Assembly: GCA_030813035.1 (NCBI GenBank)
Contig: JAUSTV010000001.1
DNA: 64,000 nt
DNA from: Bacillus_BA fengqiuensis
Lineage (GTDB): Bacteria; Bacillota; Bacilli; Bacillales; Bacillaceae_H
Strand: one strand, 5' to 3'
The notes under the pieces were generated by a model. It made no database searches, was not told the origin of the DNA, and was given only the letters and a program-made list of their open reading frames with translations. The position numbers and the translations under genes were made by a program. Positions within the stretch are counted from its first letter, which is position 1. Each line of letters opens with the position of its first letter. This document shows, in pieces, positions 51,361 to 59,503 of the stretch.

Positions 51361-51589
51361 ATCTATTAAACATGAAATCTCTAGCGATGAATATTGCTAC
51401 TAGATCAAGTTTGCATAACACTGATTAGAAGAAACAAAAAGACTTCAAGACGAATAGAAAGCAAAAAAGCCTGATCCTCATGGAATCTAGGCTTTCTATT
51501 TGTCCGTAAACGTGTACTCTTACAAACGGTTTTACTGATGTTGCTATAACTATAGCAAGTTCCTTTTTGGCCGTTGATTAAGCAGTTAT

Positions 51590-52315
51590 TTAGAAATCTA
51601 CATCTATAATTTCTTTAATTGTTCCAGTTACTCGATCATTTTCAAGTAATTGACCTTCTTTGAAATCATCAACTTCTTCATGGTCAATAACAGGTCTCGA
51701 CTCATTATAATTAGCAGCTACAGGACGTAAAGCAAGCTCCTTTTTAAGTGAGTTAATCTCATCTAAAAACTCGTTACGAAGTGAATCAAATAATGCTCGC
51801 AACTCTTCTTTGTCTGGGTTACGCAAATCCTGCTCAACAAGTTTCGTTACATAATCCCGCAACTCGTTTGCTTGAGCAGACTTCAATCCATTATAATCAG
51901 CAGCTACAGGACGTAAAGCAAGTTCCTTTTTAAGTAAGTTAATCTCACTTAAAAACTCGTCACGAAGTGAATCAAATAACGTTCTGTCATCTTCTTCTTT
52001 GTCTGGTTTATATAAATCCTGCTCAACAAGTTTCGTTATATAATCTCGCAACTCATTTGCTTGCATTTTTTGCTCAAGAAATGAATAAACCTCTGGAGGC
52101 ATCTCAGAAGTTCTTATAGCAAACATTTCACGTTCATATTTATTGCTTGCTTTCTTTCTCATTAATCCGACCACATCCGTTGAAAGGTTACCAGCTGTAA
52201 GAAAAACGTTAGATAGTATGTAAAATGGTGCAGCCATCTGAACACCTAGATGAGAATACACGTTGTCTAATCTATCAACTAACGCTTCATCAAGGCGTTT
52301 ATTTTGGTTGCTCAT
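51590..52315 (-). CDS. ParR-like segregation adaptor with internal duplication
   Basis: 241 residues. Residues ~85-144 and ~148-205 are a direct internal duplication (QANELRDYITKLVEQDL and QANELRDYVTKLVEQDL; FDSLRDEFLSEINLLKKELA and FDSLRNEFLDEINSLKKELA; both end LRPVAA-YN), a 63-residue period. The N-terminal part (MAAPFYILSNVFLTAGN) could be the DNA-binding head. Placed 17 bases downstream of an actin-like ParM gene, which suggests the adaptor (ParR) role; no direct family motif proves it. Confidence 0.7.
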   Translation of the reverse strand: MSNQNKRLDEALVDRLDNVYSHLGVQMAAPFYILSNVFLTAGNLSTDVVGLMRKKASNKYEREMFAIRTSEMPPEVYSFLEQKMQANELRDYITKLVEQDLYKPDKEEDDRTLFDSLRDEFLSEINLLKKELALRPVAADYNGLKSAQANELRDYVTKLVEQDLRNPDKEELRALFDSLRNEFLDEINSLKKELALRPVAANYNESRPVIDHEEVDDFKEGQLLENDRVTGTIKEIIDVDF

Positions 52316-52332
52316 ACGTTCTCCTCCTCTTC

Positions 52333-53487
52333 TTAGGCGTAAACTGTATTTGTTTCATGTCTGCTTAGAATTTCAAGTCCATACAAATTTAATTTTCTTG
52401 TATCCGGCAGGAAAATATGGTTTTCCTCTCTAATTTCTTCCCCATACATGTTATCGATCAATTCTTGGATAAATCGTTTAAGGATTGGAGCTACCCCACC
52501 AATATAAACATACTTATAGACCTTATCTTTGGGTGATGGGAATGTATTTTCAATCTTAGTGATTAAAATTTGAGTATATTCCCTTAGTGACTCATGGATT
52601 TGCTCTGTGAGATCTACTTTTTTACCGCTGTTTCCATCCCTTTGTTCCATTTTTGATTTTTCGATGTTACTGATAATGAATTCTTCTAATGAACGAACAT
52701 CATCAAAATACTCGAGCAATTTTTCACTTCTTAGTTTTTCAATGTGTTTCAAGTAGGAAATATCTGTGAAGCAGTTCAATGAATCCCTACTCTTAGGAAC
52801 TTGAAGCTCAGCAGGAAGCAATGCAAGATCAACAGTTCCTCCACCTAAATCCACAATTAAGGTTTCAAAATTTTTGAATGACTTTGCTTCCTCCCTATCT
52901 TGTAAATCAAAATCTTTTTTAATAGCCCAACGAGCAACTTCACTTTCAATACGGCATTTGCTTGTTTCAACGTGTATGGTTACAACTTTTTCTAATCCTG
53001 GAGTCAATATAGTAACTTTGTGCTCTCCTTCAAATCGGCAGGCCATTTTATTTTGCACTTCACTGAACTTGTTCGTTTTCTTAAGTAACCAAATTGGAAG
53101 CATGGTTGAGAAATAGTTTATGTTAACTCTGTTATCTTCTTTGTCTTTTCCTTTTATTACACTGTAATAAGCAATTGAAGCTAGGAACATCACATATGGA
53201 ATTTCAGATTCAGTTTTATCATGCAACTTGTTTATATGTATGTTTCCTAACACCTGTTTTTCTGCTGCATCCCCTACTAGATAATACTTCTCTACTCCGT
53301 CAATTGTAGTTGAAATTAGCAAACTTTGAAGAAGTAATTCGGGTTCATGTAGTGCTGAAGGAAAGTGACCGGCTGCTTTATCCTTTGTTATTTCTACTAC
53401 ATTTGTCGGAATCTCAAAATAATAGCCATCCACCAGAGTTTGAAAGATTGAATTACCAAAATCAACGTTCTGACGCTTTATATCCAT
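52333..53487 (-). CDS. Actin-like plasmid segregation ATPase (ParM/Alp type)
   Basis: 384 residues with the actin/Hsp70 ATPase layout: phosphate 1 VDFGNSI (8-14), phosphate 2 IVDLGGGTVDLALL (~210-223), and the adenosine motif VYIGGVAPILKRFI near residue 340. Matches the ParM/AlfA/Alp group of bacterial actin-like filaments that push plasmid copies apart. The partner gene follows immediately. A parC centromere was not recognised in the flanks. Implies plasmid ancestry of this block. Confidence 0.85.
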   Translation of the reverse strand: MDIKRQNVDFGNSIFQTLVDGYYFEIPTNVVEITKDKAAGHFPSALHEPELLLQSLLISTTIDGVEKYYLVGDAAEKQVLGNIHINKLHDKTESEIPYVMFLASIAYYSVIKGKDKEDNRVNINYFSTMLPIWLLKKTNKFSEVQNKMACRFEGEHKVTILTPGLEKVVTIHVETSKCRIESEVARWAIKKDFDLQDREEAKSFKNFETLIVDLGGGTVDLALLPAELQVPKSRDSLNCFTDISYLKHIEKLRSEKLLEYFDDVRSLEEFIISNIEKSKMEQRDGNSGKKVDLTEQIHESLREYTQILITKIENTFPSPKDKVYKYVYIGGVAPILKRFIQELIDNMYGEEIREENHIFLPDTRKLNLYGLEILSRHETNTVYA

Positions 53488-53554
53488 TACTATTCCACTC
53501 CTTCTTCTTTTTTCCTGATAACAAGTATATATTTCTTTCCTTTATTTGTCTAAA

Positions 53555-53568
53555 GGTTCTGGTGCAAA
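53555..53568 (+). repeat. IS6-type terminal repeat, reading right
   Basis: GGTTCTGGTGCAAA, an exact consensus end, 68 bases upstream of the parM-like gene start. Confidence 0.65.
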
Positions 53569-53622
53569 TATAATCTTTTAGAAAACTAGAACCTTAATAT
53601 CCTTTTCTCTATACACAATTAG

Positions 53623-53700
53623 TTAACATAACCCTGATTTTTCGGCCATCAAAAGGCCTTCGAATTTCATGAAATTGGAGGGCTTTTTGATGTTACATTA
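53623..53700. repeat. Dispersed palindromic repeat, copy b
   Basis: GTTAACATAACCCTGATTTT, then AAAAGGCCTTCGAATTTC and GAAATTGGAGGGCTTTTTGA arms. See also 37715, 55334, 59304, 60655 and 62456. Confidence 0.55.
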
Positions 53701-53805
53701 CGAAATTTATCATCAAAAATAAAAGTTTTTATTAATTTATATGTATAAGAAATTGATAGATTAGGAATTACAAAGATAAGGGAGTCAAATAAAGGAGGGC
53801 AAACC

Positions 53806-54000
53806 ATGTGGAGAGAAAGTAAACTAGTGCTATCTGACTTTGTTTATAAAGATCGATTTGAATTAAGCTCGTATCTTATCTATTTGTTCAATCCATGCTA
53901 TGATCATGTTTCTAATCAGTCGGAAGATACTATGGGCAAACAATTAATCAATAAAGGAAACGGAAAGGGTAAAAAAATAATGAATAAGGAAATCATGTAA
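53806..54000 (+). CDS. Small paralogous protein, copy 1
   Basis: 64 residues: MWRESKLVLSDFVYKDRFEL then SSYLIYLFNPCYDHVSNQSE. A very strong AAAGGAGGG precedes the ATG by seven bases. Copies 2 (55511) and 3 (56958, other strand) share the core L-x-DF-I-x-x-D-x-FEL-x-SYL-x-YLF. Unknown family; helical, soluble. A hairpin starting AAGCGACCCTGT follows the stop, as in the other copies. Confidence 0.7.
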   Translation: MWRESKLVLSDFVYKDRFELSSYLIYLFNPCYDHVSNQSEDTMGKQLINKGNGKGKKIMNKEIM

Positions 54001-54039
54001 GCGACCCTGTCATTCTAATTAAGATGAACAGGATCGCTT
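53999..54039 (+). terminator. Hairpin after small gene copy 1
   Basis: AAGCGACCCTGT and ACAGGATCGCTT arms; the same element follows copies 2 and 3. Confidence 0.7.
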
Positions 54040-54074
54040 ACAGTTGTTACAAATCTTTTTTAAGCTAAAAATGA

Positions 54075-55166
54075 TTATTTTTTCTTTTTGTTACTTTGAA
54101 TTTTATTGTTTTTATTTGCCTCATCACCGGAAGAATTTTCTCCACTGAGGTTTCCTTCGTCTTTCATAGTAGCCGCTGAAATAGGTACGTAACTTTCACT
54201 TTCACTTGCCTCCCTATCAGGAGAATCTGTTAGCATCCCACTCGCTTCGTCCTTTTTATCATCTGTTGTTAAGGTTGCGAGACTAGGGTCTTCTTGCACG
54301 GCAGGGAGGTTTGAGTTTTCCATAAAAACCTCTTGTCGCTCTACATCCTTTAAATAATAAGTCCCCTTTTGGGCTTCTTCTTTGATGGGAACGCCTGAAC
54401 GTTCAATACGCGCTTCTTCCTTTCTAATGGTGTCCTGTACCTGCTTGGTCTCCTGAACTTTTCGCTTACCGACGACCACTTCTTCGACCACTACAGGCCT
54501 TTTCGTGACTTTGATTCGTTCTTCTGTAATAGGGACACGAATGGTTTCTTCCCCTGTAATCGGACTTCCATCGTACTTTCCATCTGTGACAGGGCGGCGT
54601 TCCACATAGACTTCTTCACGAATAAGCGGAACATGAATCGTTCGCTGTTCTTCAATTACCTCTTTACGCAGCTGTAATTCTCCGATTTGGACACGCTCTT
54701 TTGTAATGTTCAACTGTTCTTCACGGAGACGGACTGCTTTTTGTTCTTCTGTCTCATATGGTGTTTCTGACATCTGTTCGTAAACCGAACTGTTGTCAGC
54801 TATATCTGTATCAATGAGCAACACCATTTTCCCTTTATTTACTTCCGCCTCACAATGTTTGGCTGTAAATTCCGGGATGTCTCTTTCGGTGAGCCTTTCG
54901 GCCAGTATGCTAGCATGATTGCCGCCCATTCCACCTGTCATCACTGTAAAAAGGCTGTCCATCATGACACCAGCTAAGGTACTTACTTGCATGTCCGCTT
55001 CTACCATGACTCCAGTGCGATCATTCACCAAGGGGATGTCACTTCTATTTCTAGCTACCACCATCATATCTGTCTCACGATATCCCTGACGCTTTAACCC
55101 TTCAATGGCATACAAAAGATCTTGTTCTGAATGAAAAGTTCCAACGATTCTTTTTCCTATCCTCAT
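54075..55166 (-). CDS. YsnF/AvaK-domain stress protein
   Basis: 363 residues. N-terminal ~110 residues resemble the general-stress YflT-type domain (IVGTFHSEQDLLYAIEGLKR). Residues ~150-260 are the DUF2382/YsnF domain with repeated EEVYVERRPVTDG, IRVPITEERIKVTKRPVVVE elements. The last ~100 residues are a Ser/Asp/Lys-rich low-complexity tail ending in basic KKKK. YsnF-type proteins are induced by SigB-type stress in Bacillus; the biochemical role is unknown. It runs opposite to the small genes on each side. Confidence 0.82.
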   Translation of the reverse strand: MRIGKRIVGTFHSEQDLLYAIEGLKRQGYRETDMMVVARNRSDIPLVNDRTGVMVEADMQVSTLAGVMMDSLFTVMTGGMGGNHASILAERLTERDIPEFTAKHCEAEVNKGKMVLLIDTDIADNSSVYEQMSETPYETEEQKAVRLREEQLNITKERVQIGELQLRKEVIEEQRTIHVPLIREEVYVERRPVTDGKYDGSPITGEETIRVPITEERIKVTKRPVVVEEVVVGKRKVQETKQVQDTIRKEEARIERSGVPIKEEAQKGTYYLKDVERQEVFMENSNLPAVQEDPSLATLTTDDKKDEASGMLTDSPDREASESESYVPISAATMKDEGNLSGENSSGDEANKNNKIQSNKKKK

Positions 55167-55333
55167 TCTATTATCCCTCCCAAAACTGATTTAATATGAA
55201 AAAACTTACATTTCCTCTCATAGTCTGTCTACCCTAGGTTGTTTCGTTTAAAACGTTTGAAAATTAAAACCTATCAAACTTGGACATACTCAAAGAACGA
55301 TAAAAAACAAGTACATATCCTACCCACCTTTAG

Positions 55334-55400
55334 TTAACATAACATTGATTAAAAGTAATTAAAAAGCCCTTGAATTCATAAATTCGAGGGCTTCTTGATA
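55334..55400. repeat. Dispersed palindromic repeat, copy c
   Basis: GTTAACATAACATTGATTAA then AAAAAGCCCTTGAATTCA and AATTCGAGGGCTTCTTGA arms. Confidence 0.55.
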
Positions 55401-55510
55401 TACGTGAAGAGATTTAGAATCAAAAGCAACCATTTCATAATTTATATGTATAAAAGAATGATAGATTGGAAATTATAAAGATAAGGACAGTACATATGGG
55501 AGGTAAGAAA

Positions 55511-55669
55511 ATGGTGAGAGCAACCAAGGTGTTAGCTGATTTTATTTCTAAAGATCGATTTGAATTAAACTCTTACCTTACGTATTTGTTTCATCAATGT
55601 GATGAGGATGTTCCGAATGATTCTAGTCGAAAGATAAAATGGTCAAACAATAGGCGAAACACTAATTAA
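55511..55669 (+). CDS. Small paralogous protein, copy 2
   Basis: 52 residues: MVRATKVLADFISKDRFELN then SYLTYLFHQCDEDVPNDSSR. GGGAGG lies seven bases before the ATG at 55511; an upstream frame from 55466 lacks a site. Same core as copies 1 and 3 and the same preceding TTTATATGTATAA stretch (near 55441). It lies on the other side of the YsnF-type gene from copy 1. Confidence 0.7.
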   Translation: MVRATKVLADFISKDRFELNSYLTYLFHQCDEDVPNDSSRKIKWSNNRRNTN

Positions 55670-55711
55670 AGGAAATTGAAAGGATAAAAAGATAATGAAT
55701 AAGGAAAAAAT

Positions 55712-55752
55712 AAGCGATCTTGTTATTCGGGTAAGAATGAACAAGGTCGCTT
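55712..55752 (+). terminator. Hairpin after small gene copy 2
   Basis: AAGCGATCTTGT and ACAAGGTCGCTT arms. Confidence 0.7.
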
Positions 55753-56009
55753 GTGGTTGTTATAAACCTTTTTAAGCTTATAACACCTGTTAGAGGAAGG
55801 TAAGAGACACGTAAAAATGTAATTTTTCAAACAGTTTGAGTCTAACTCGTATCTTTGTTCTATTCCCAAAATCCACTCATATTTTAGTTTTAAATAAATG
55901 TATTTATGAGAAACTATTATGGGAATGGAGAAGGATAATTAAAACTGCTGACAAAGTTATAATAAAGGTAGACCAGCTCTATTCGGTAACGTAAGGGTGG
56001 TGACTTTTC

Positions 56010-56159
56010 GTGAAAAATCGTGATAAAAGGCGAAAAAAGAAACGTGACTTTTTAAAGGATTACTTGAAAAACAAGTTGGGGAATTTTAAACCAAAACTTG
56101 GAAAGGGACCTGCGTCTAACCATAAAACGTCATCACAACAGAATAGGGACCTTGATTAA
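56010..56159 (+). CDS. Small basic peptide, 49 residues
   Basis: GTG start with GGGTGGTGA seven bases upstream. The sequence is rich in Lys/Arg (MKNRDKRRKKKRDFLKDYLK, then NKLGNFKPKLGKGPASNH), so it may bind nucleic acid or membranes. It directly precedes its own hairpin terminator. Not recognised. Confidence 0.55.
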   Translation: MKNRDKRRKKKRDFLKDYLKNKLGNFKPKLGKGPASNHKTSSQQNRDLD

Positions 56160-56192
56160 AGAGTAGTTGGTTTAGCCAACTGCTCTTTTTTC
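56160..56192 (+). terminator. Terminator
   Basis: AGAGTAGTTGG and CCAACTGCTCT arms followed by TTTTTT. Confidence 0.85.
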
Positions 56193-56318
56193 TGTGTTAC
56201 TTGAAGCAGCTAACATAAAAAGTATTTAAGTATGCGTATAATACAAATTTTACGCATACCTGATGGGAGTAAGGGACGAATATGTTTAAAATTGGTATCT
56301 ATTTAAATTATTTTGGCA

Positions 56319-56681
56319 TCACTCATTAACCAAGAAAAACCATTGTTTTACACCATCGATTGTAATGATAAACTTGTGTTCTCCATCTGCTGAAACATTC
56401 ATTTTAAGATCACAAGGCTGGTTTGCCTTTTTCAAACCTCTTAATCTTCCGTTTATCCAATGAGTCACGATAATTCTTTCTCCAGCTTCTATCTCGTCAA
56501 AATTGAATGTCAGATAAGCTGTACCTTTAATGACCTTTTCTTCACCAGACTCAAACTCATATGTCTGGTTATTGTTAGTGAGTATTGCACTTGTGTATAG
56601 CGCTGCATCTGCTTGTGATGTTCCTGCAAGTAATAACCCTAATCCTAATACCATTGATTTGATTTTCGTTTTTCTTTCCAA
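56319..56681 (-). CDS. Small secreted protein, unknown
   Basis: About 120 residues. Signal peptide (ERKTKIKSMVLGLGLLLAGT, cut after ADAA) then a beta-rich domain (TYEFESGEEKVIKGTAYLTF; WINGRLRGLKKANQPCDLKM). The start is uncertain: TTG 56681 has AAGGGG nine bases upstream, while ATG 56690 overlaps that site. No known family. Confidence 0.6.
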   Translation of the reverse strand: MERKTKIKSMVLGLGLLLAGTSQADAALYTSAILTNNNQTYEFESGEEKVIKGTAYLTFNFDEIEAGERIIVTHWINGRLRGLKKANQPCDLKMNVSADGEHKFIITIDGVKQWFFLVNE

Positions 56682-56860
56682 AGTTACCATCCCCTTACTT
56701 CGTTGTGTTGTCCAAAAGTGAAACCATCTATCCGAGGAATACATTTTCTGTTTTTAGCGTAAAACCGTCCATAAAAGTAAACTTTTACGAATTTCTTTAC
56801 TCCCTCTAATTACAGGTGTTGTGTCAACTAAACAGATTAAAAAAGGTTTATAATGATAAT

Positions 56861-56901
56861 AAGCGACCTTCTTTATTCTCGTCTGAATAATAAGGCCGCT
56901 T
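56861..56901 (-). terminator. Hairpin after small gene copy 3
   Basis: AAGCGACCTT and AAGGCCGCTT arms (leftward); third copy of the hairpin that follows copies 1 and 2. Confidence 0.65.
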
Positions 56902-56957
56902 ACACTATTCCCTCATTCATGATTTTTTTACCCTTTCACTTTACTTTATTTGTTCCT

Positions 56958-57098
56958 CTATTGTTTTATCATTTTATCTTCCGACTGATCTGGAATATCA
57001 TAATAGAATTGATTAAACAAATAAGAAAGGTACGAGTTCAGTTCAAATTGATCTTCATAAATAAAATCAGACAACATCGGTTTATTTTCTCTCCACAC
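56958..57098 (-). CDS. Small paralogous protein, copy 3 (opposite strand)
   Basis: 46 residues: MWRENKPMLSDFIYEDQFEL then NSYLSYLFNQFYYDIPDQSE. GTG start with AGGAGGG upstream. Same core as copies 1 and 2 with coding differences mainly in the C-terminal tail, consistent with selection on protein. Too short for most gene callers and easy to miss because the opposite strand also has an open frame. Confidence 0.65.
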   Translation of the reverse strand: MWRENKPMLSDFIYEDQFELNSYLSYLFNQFYYDIPDQSEDKMIKQ

Positions 57099-57196
57099 TT
57101 TCTTACCCTCCTTGTTCACTTTTCTTATTTAAACTACCACTCTCTTATACATTCAAGGTAATAAAATGTTTATTTTTAAGTGTGAATTCCGATTTT

Positions 57197-57208
57197 AGTG
57201 CAAGAACC
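57197..57208 (-). repeat. Degenerate IS6-type end, reading left
   Basis: TAGTGCAAGAACC, resembling TTTGCACCAGAACC with four changes. Confidence 0.3.
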
Positions 57209-57275
57209 ATTTGATAGAAACATAGAGCCTATATAACCAGTTCAATGAAAGATTATGATGCAATTCTAAACAGCT

Positions 57276-57291
57276 GGTTCTAATGCAAAAA
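57276..57291 (+). repeat. IS6-type end, reading right
   Basis: GGTTCTAATGCAAAAAG, two changes from the consensus. Confidence 0.5.
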
Positions 57292-57400
57292 GTTCATGTA
57301 CAATAAAAAAGGTTCGTAACAGTACATCTTTATTTCCTATAACTTCACTATGTTAAGTTTGTTTCATTTTTCTTCAAAGTCGTTCTTATATACAACAATT

Positions 57401-57598
57401 TTAAGAAATATTCTTTAATTCCTCTGTTAATCGTAGGAATTCATCCTTATGTCGATTTTGTAATGAATGGTCGATTTTCTGTTGAATTTGCTGTTTTCGG
57501 AAATCATAAAGGGATTTATCTAATACTATTTCAGCAAATAGAGCATCCATGACGTTTACTTCAGATTGTACTGGTACATTAAGTAAATACTTTTCCAT
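57401..57598 (-). CDS. IDEAL-domain protein
   Basis: 65 residues. The IDEAL motif occupies almost all of it: AEIVLDKSLYDFRKQQIQQK then IDHSLQNRHKDEFLRLTEEL. IDEAL proteins occur in Bacillaceae (YozD, YpiB and others) and often act as small adaptors; function here is unknown. AAGGAG lies about ten bases before the ATG. Sits between IS6-type ends. Confidence 0.75.
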   Translation of the reverse strand: MEKYLLNVPVQSEVNVMDALFAEIVLDKSLYDFRKQQIQQKIDHSLQNRHKDEFLRLTEELKNIS

Positions 57599-57802
57599 AG
57601 AAAATTAACTCCTTGCTCTTTTTATTATAATCAAAATTTTCAGATTATTCAAATATTAATTCTGCATGTCTAAGAGTAACAAAACTTTTGATGAACCGGT
57701 GGTCTTGCTTATTGAGGGTGAAAGGAAAATCTCTTAAAGAGTTTTACAGATAGATATTGAACGTAAAAAATGATAGGGTGAAAACTTTAGGGTATGTAAC
57801 AG

Positions 57803-57818
57803 TTTTTGCACTAGAACC
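57803..57818 (-). repeat. IS6-type end, reading left
   Basis: TTTTTGCACTAGAACC, one change from the consensus. About 200 bases before the thiolase gene. The remaining 57599-58019 has no gene. Confidence 0.55.
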
Positions 57819-58019
57819 GTTAACTTCATGCTCTACCTAATCATCTCCCTAAAAACTCCGCCAATATCATTTCCCTACTGATCTCAACATCTCAATCATG
57901 ACAAGTTGGATTTTTTTGAACTTTACCTAAATTTCGACAACGTTTTTATTTATTGTTCTTTATATTTTTATATTGAAGAAATAAATCAATAGTCATTAAT
58001 GTTAAGGGGAGATTTCAAC

Positions 58020-59207
58020 ATGATTCAAACAGAAGTAGTTATTGTTAGTGCTGTGAGAACTGCCATTGGAAGTTTCGGAGGCGGTTTACAAAATGTTTCT
58101 GCGCCTTCGTTAGGTGGAGTCGTCATCAAAGGAGCACTTGAAAAAGCAGGGGTAGATGTCAATCAAGTAGATGAAGTCATTATGGGGAATGTCTTACAAG
58201 CTGGACTTGGACAAAATCCAGCGAGACAAGCTGTCATTGCTGCTGGCTTACCTCAAGAGGTATCAGCTATTACGATTAATAAGGTATGTGGATCCGGACT
58301 TAAAGCGGTTCATTTAGCAACACAAGCTATTCTTGCTGGGGATGCAGAAGTGGTGGTTGCAGGGGGAATGGAAAATATGAGCCAGGCTCCTTACCTGCTA
58401 AAAGGAGCTCGTAACGGGTTTAAGATGGGAGATCAGAAATTAGTAGACAGTATGATTCAAGATGGATTATGGTGTGCCTTCAATGATTATCACATGGGGG
58501 TTACAGCTGAAAATCTTTGTGAAAAATATAGCATTTCACGTGAGGAACAAGATGAGTTCTCTGCTTGGAGTCAACAAAAGGCTCAAGCAGCGATCGAATC
58601 GAATCGCTTTGCGGATGAAATTATCCCTGTAGAAGTGCCAGGTCGCAAAGGACAAGTAACGGTATTCGCTCAAGACGAATTCCCTCGATTTGGAACGACT
58701 GCAGAAGGGTTAGGAAAGCTTCGTCCAGCATTTAAAAAGGATGGATCTGTTACAGCTGGTAACGCTTCAGGAATTAACGATGGTGCTGCAGCATTCGTCA
58801 TCATGAGCCGTAAAAAAGCAGATGAATTAGGAATCAAACCATTAGTAACCATAAAAGCGAATGCGAACGCAGGTGTGGATCCAAGTATTATGGGAATCGG
58901 CCCTGTTTCGGCAGTAAAAAAAGCTCTTGAAAAAGCATCTATACAATTAGACGATATTGATTTAATTGAAGCGAACGAAGCGTTTGCAGCTCAATCTATT
59001 GCTGTGGATCGTGAACTTCATTTTAATAAAGAAAAATTAAATGTAAATGGCGGTGCTATTGCGCTAGGACATCCAATCGGTGCCAGCGGTGCCCGCATTT
59101 TGGTTACTCTTATTCACGAAATGCTAAAACGTGATAGCCGGACAGGATTAGCAACACTTTGTATTGGCGGGGGACAAGGGGTAGCGACAATTGTAGAGCG
59201 TAGCTAA
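58020..59207 (+). CDS. Acetyl-CoA C-acetyltransferase (thiolase)
   Basis: 395 residues. Nucleophile Cys90 (INKVCGSGLKAV), His in NGGAIALGHPIGASGARI and second Cys in CIGGGQG are intact, and lengths fit degradative/biosynthetic thiolase II. Condenses two acetyl-CoA to acetoacetyl-CoA or the reverse. ATG 58020 has AAGGGGAGA nine bases upstream; an in-frame ATG at 57999 has none. No partner beta-oxidation genes are adjacent; an IS6-type end begins 13 bases after the stop. Confidence 0.93.
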   Translation: MIQTEVVIVSAVRTAIGSFGGGLQNVSAPSLGGVVIKGALEKAGVDVNQVDEVIMGNVLQAGLGQNPARQAVIAAGLPQEVSAITINKVCGSGLKAVHLATQAILAGDAEVVVAGGMENMSQAPYLLKGARNGFKMGDQKLVDSMIQDGLWCAFNDYHMGVTAENLCEKYSISREEQDEFSAWSQQKAQAAIESNRFADEIIPVEVPGRKGQVTVFAQDEFPRFGTTAEGLGKLRPAFKKDGSVTAGNASGINDGAAAFVIMSRKKADELGIKPLVTIKANANAGVDPSIMGIGPVSAVKKALEKASIQLDDIDLIEANEAFAAQSIAVDRELHFNKEKLNVNGGAIALGHPIGASGARILVTLIHEMLKRDSRTGLATLCIGGGQGVATIVERS

Positions 59208-59219
59208 ATCCCGTGAGAA

Positions 59220-59235
59220 GGTTCTGGTGCAAGAA
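59220..59235 (+). repeat. IS6-type end after the thiolase
   Basis: GGTTCTGGTGCAAGAAA, one change from the consensus, reading right. Confidence 0.6.
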
Positions 59236-59266
59236 ATCTATGGTTTTCTGGACAGGATCATAATCA

Positions 59267-59301
59267 AATACCGTCCTATCTTTTTTAGATAGGACGGTAT
59301 T
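59267..59301. terminator. Terminator
   Basis: AATACCGTCCTATC and GATAGGACGGTATT perfect arms with a T-rich loop and tail. Confidence 0.8.
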
Positions 59302-59328
59302 TTGTTTACATAACACTGAATTGGAGGC

Positions 59329-59372
59329 AATCAAAAAGCCTTTGAATTCTAGAATTCAAAGGCTTTTTGATT
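59329..59372. repeat. Perfect 44-base palindrome (dispersed repeat, copy d)
   Basis: AATCAAAAAGCCTTTGAATTCT reads as its own complement around the centre 59350/59351, with no loop. It is the most perfect copy of the AAAAGCC-GAATT repeat family, preceded by TTTACATAACACTGA and followed by CAACATAAT. Confidence 0.8.
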
Positions 59373-59503
59373 CAACATAATTATCCCTATGTTATATTTA
59401 ATTTCAATTCAATGTTCTTACTCTATGTAAAAGGTAATCTTTATTGACTGTTTAGTGAAATACTTCAGAGGAATCTATCACTCTCTCTTTTTAGCTCATT
59501 ATA

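Noticed and set aside
51109..51369. Rightward 86-codon frame across the dyad and IS ends
   Set aside because: Built from non-coding repeats upstream of gapN; no ribosome site.
56853..57161. 102-codon hydrophobic rightward frame opposite the small gene copy 3
   Set aside because: Its frame is the antisense of small gene copy 3 and its hairpin; low complexity, no ribosome site.
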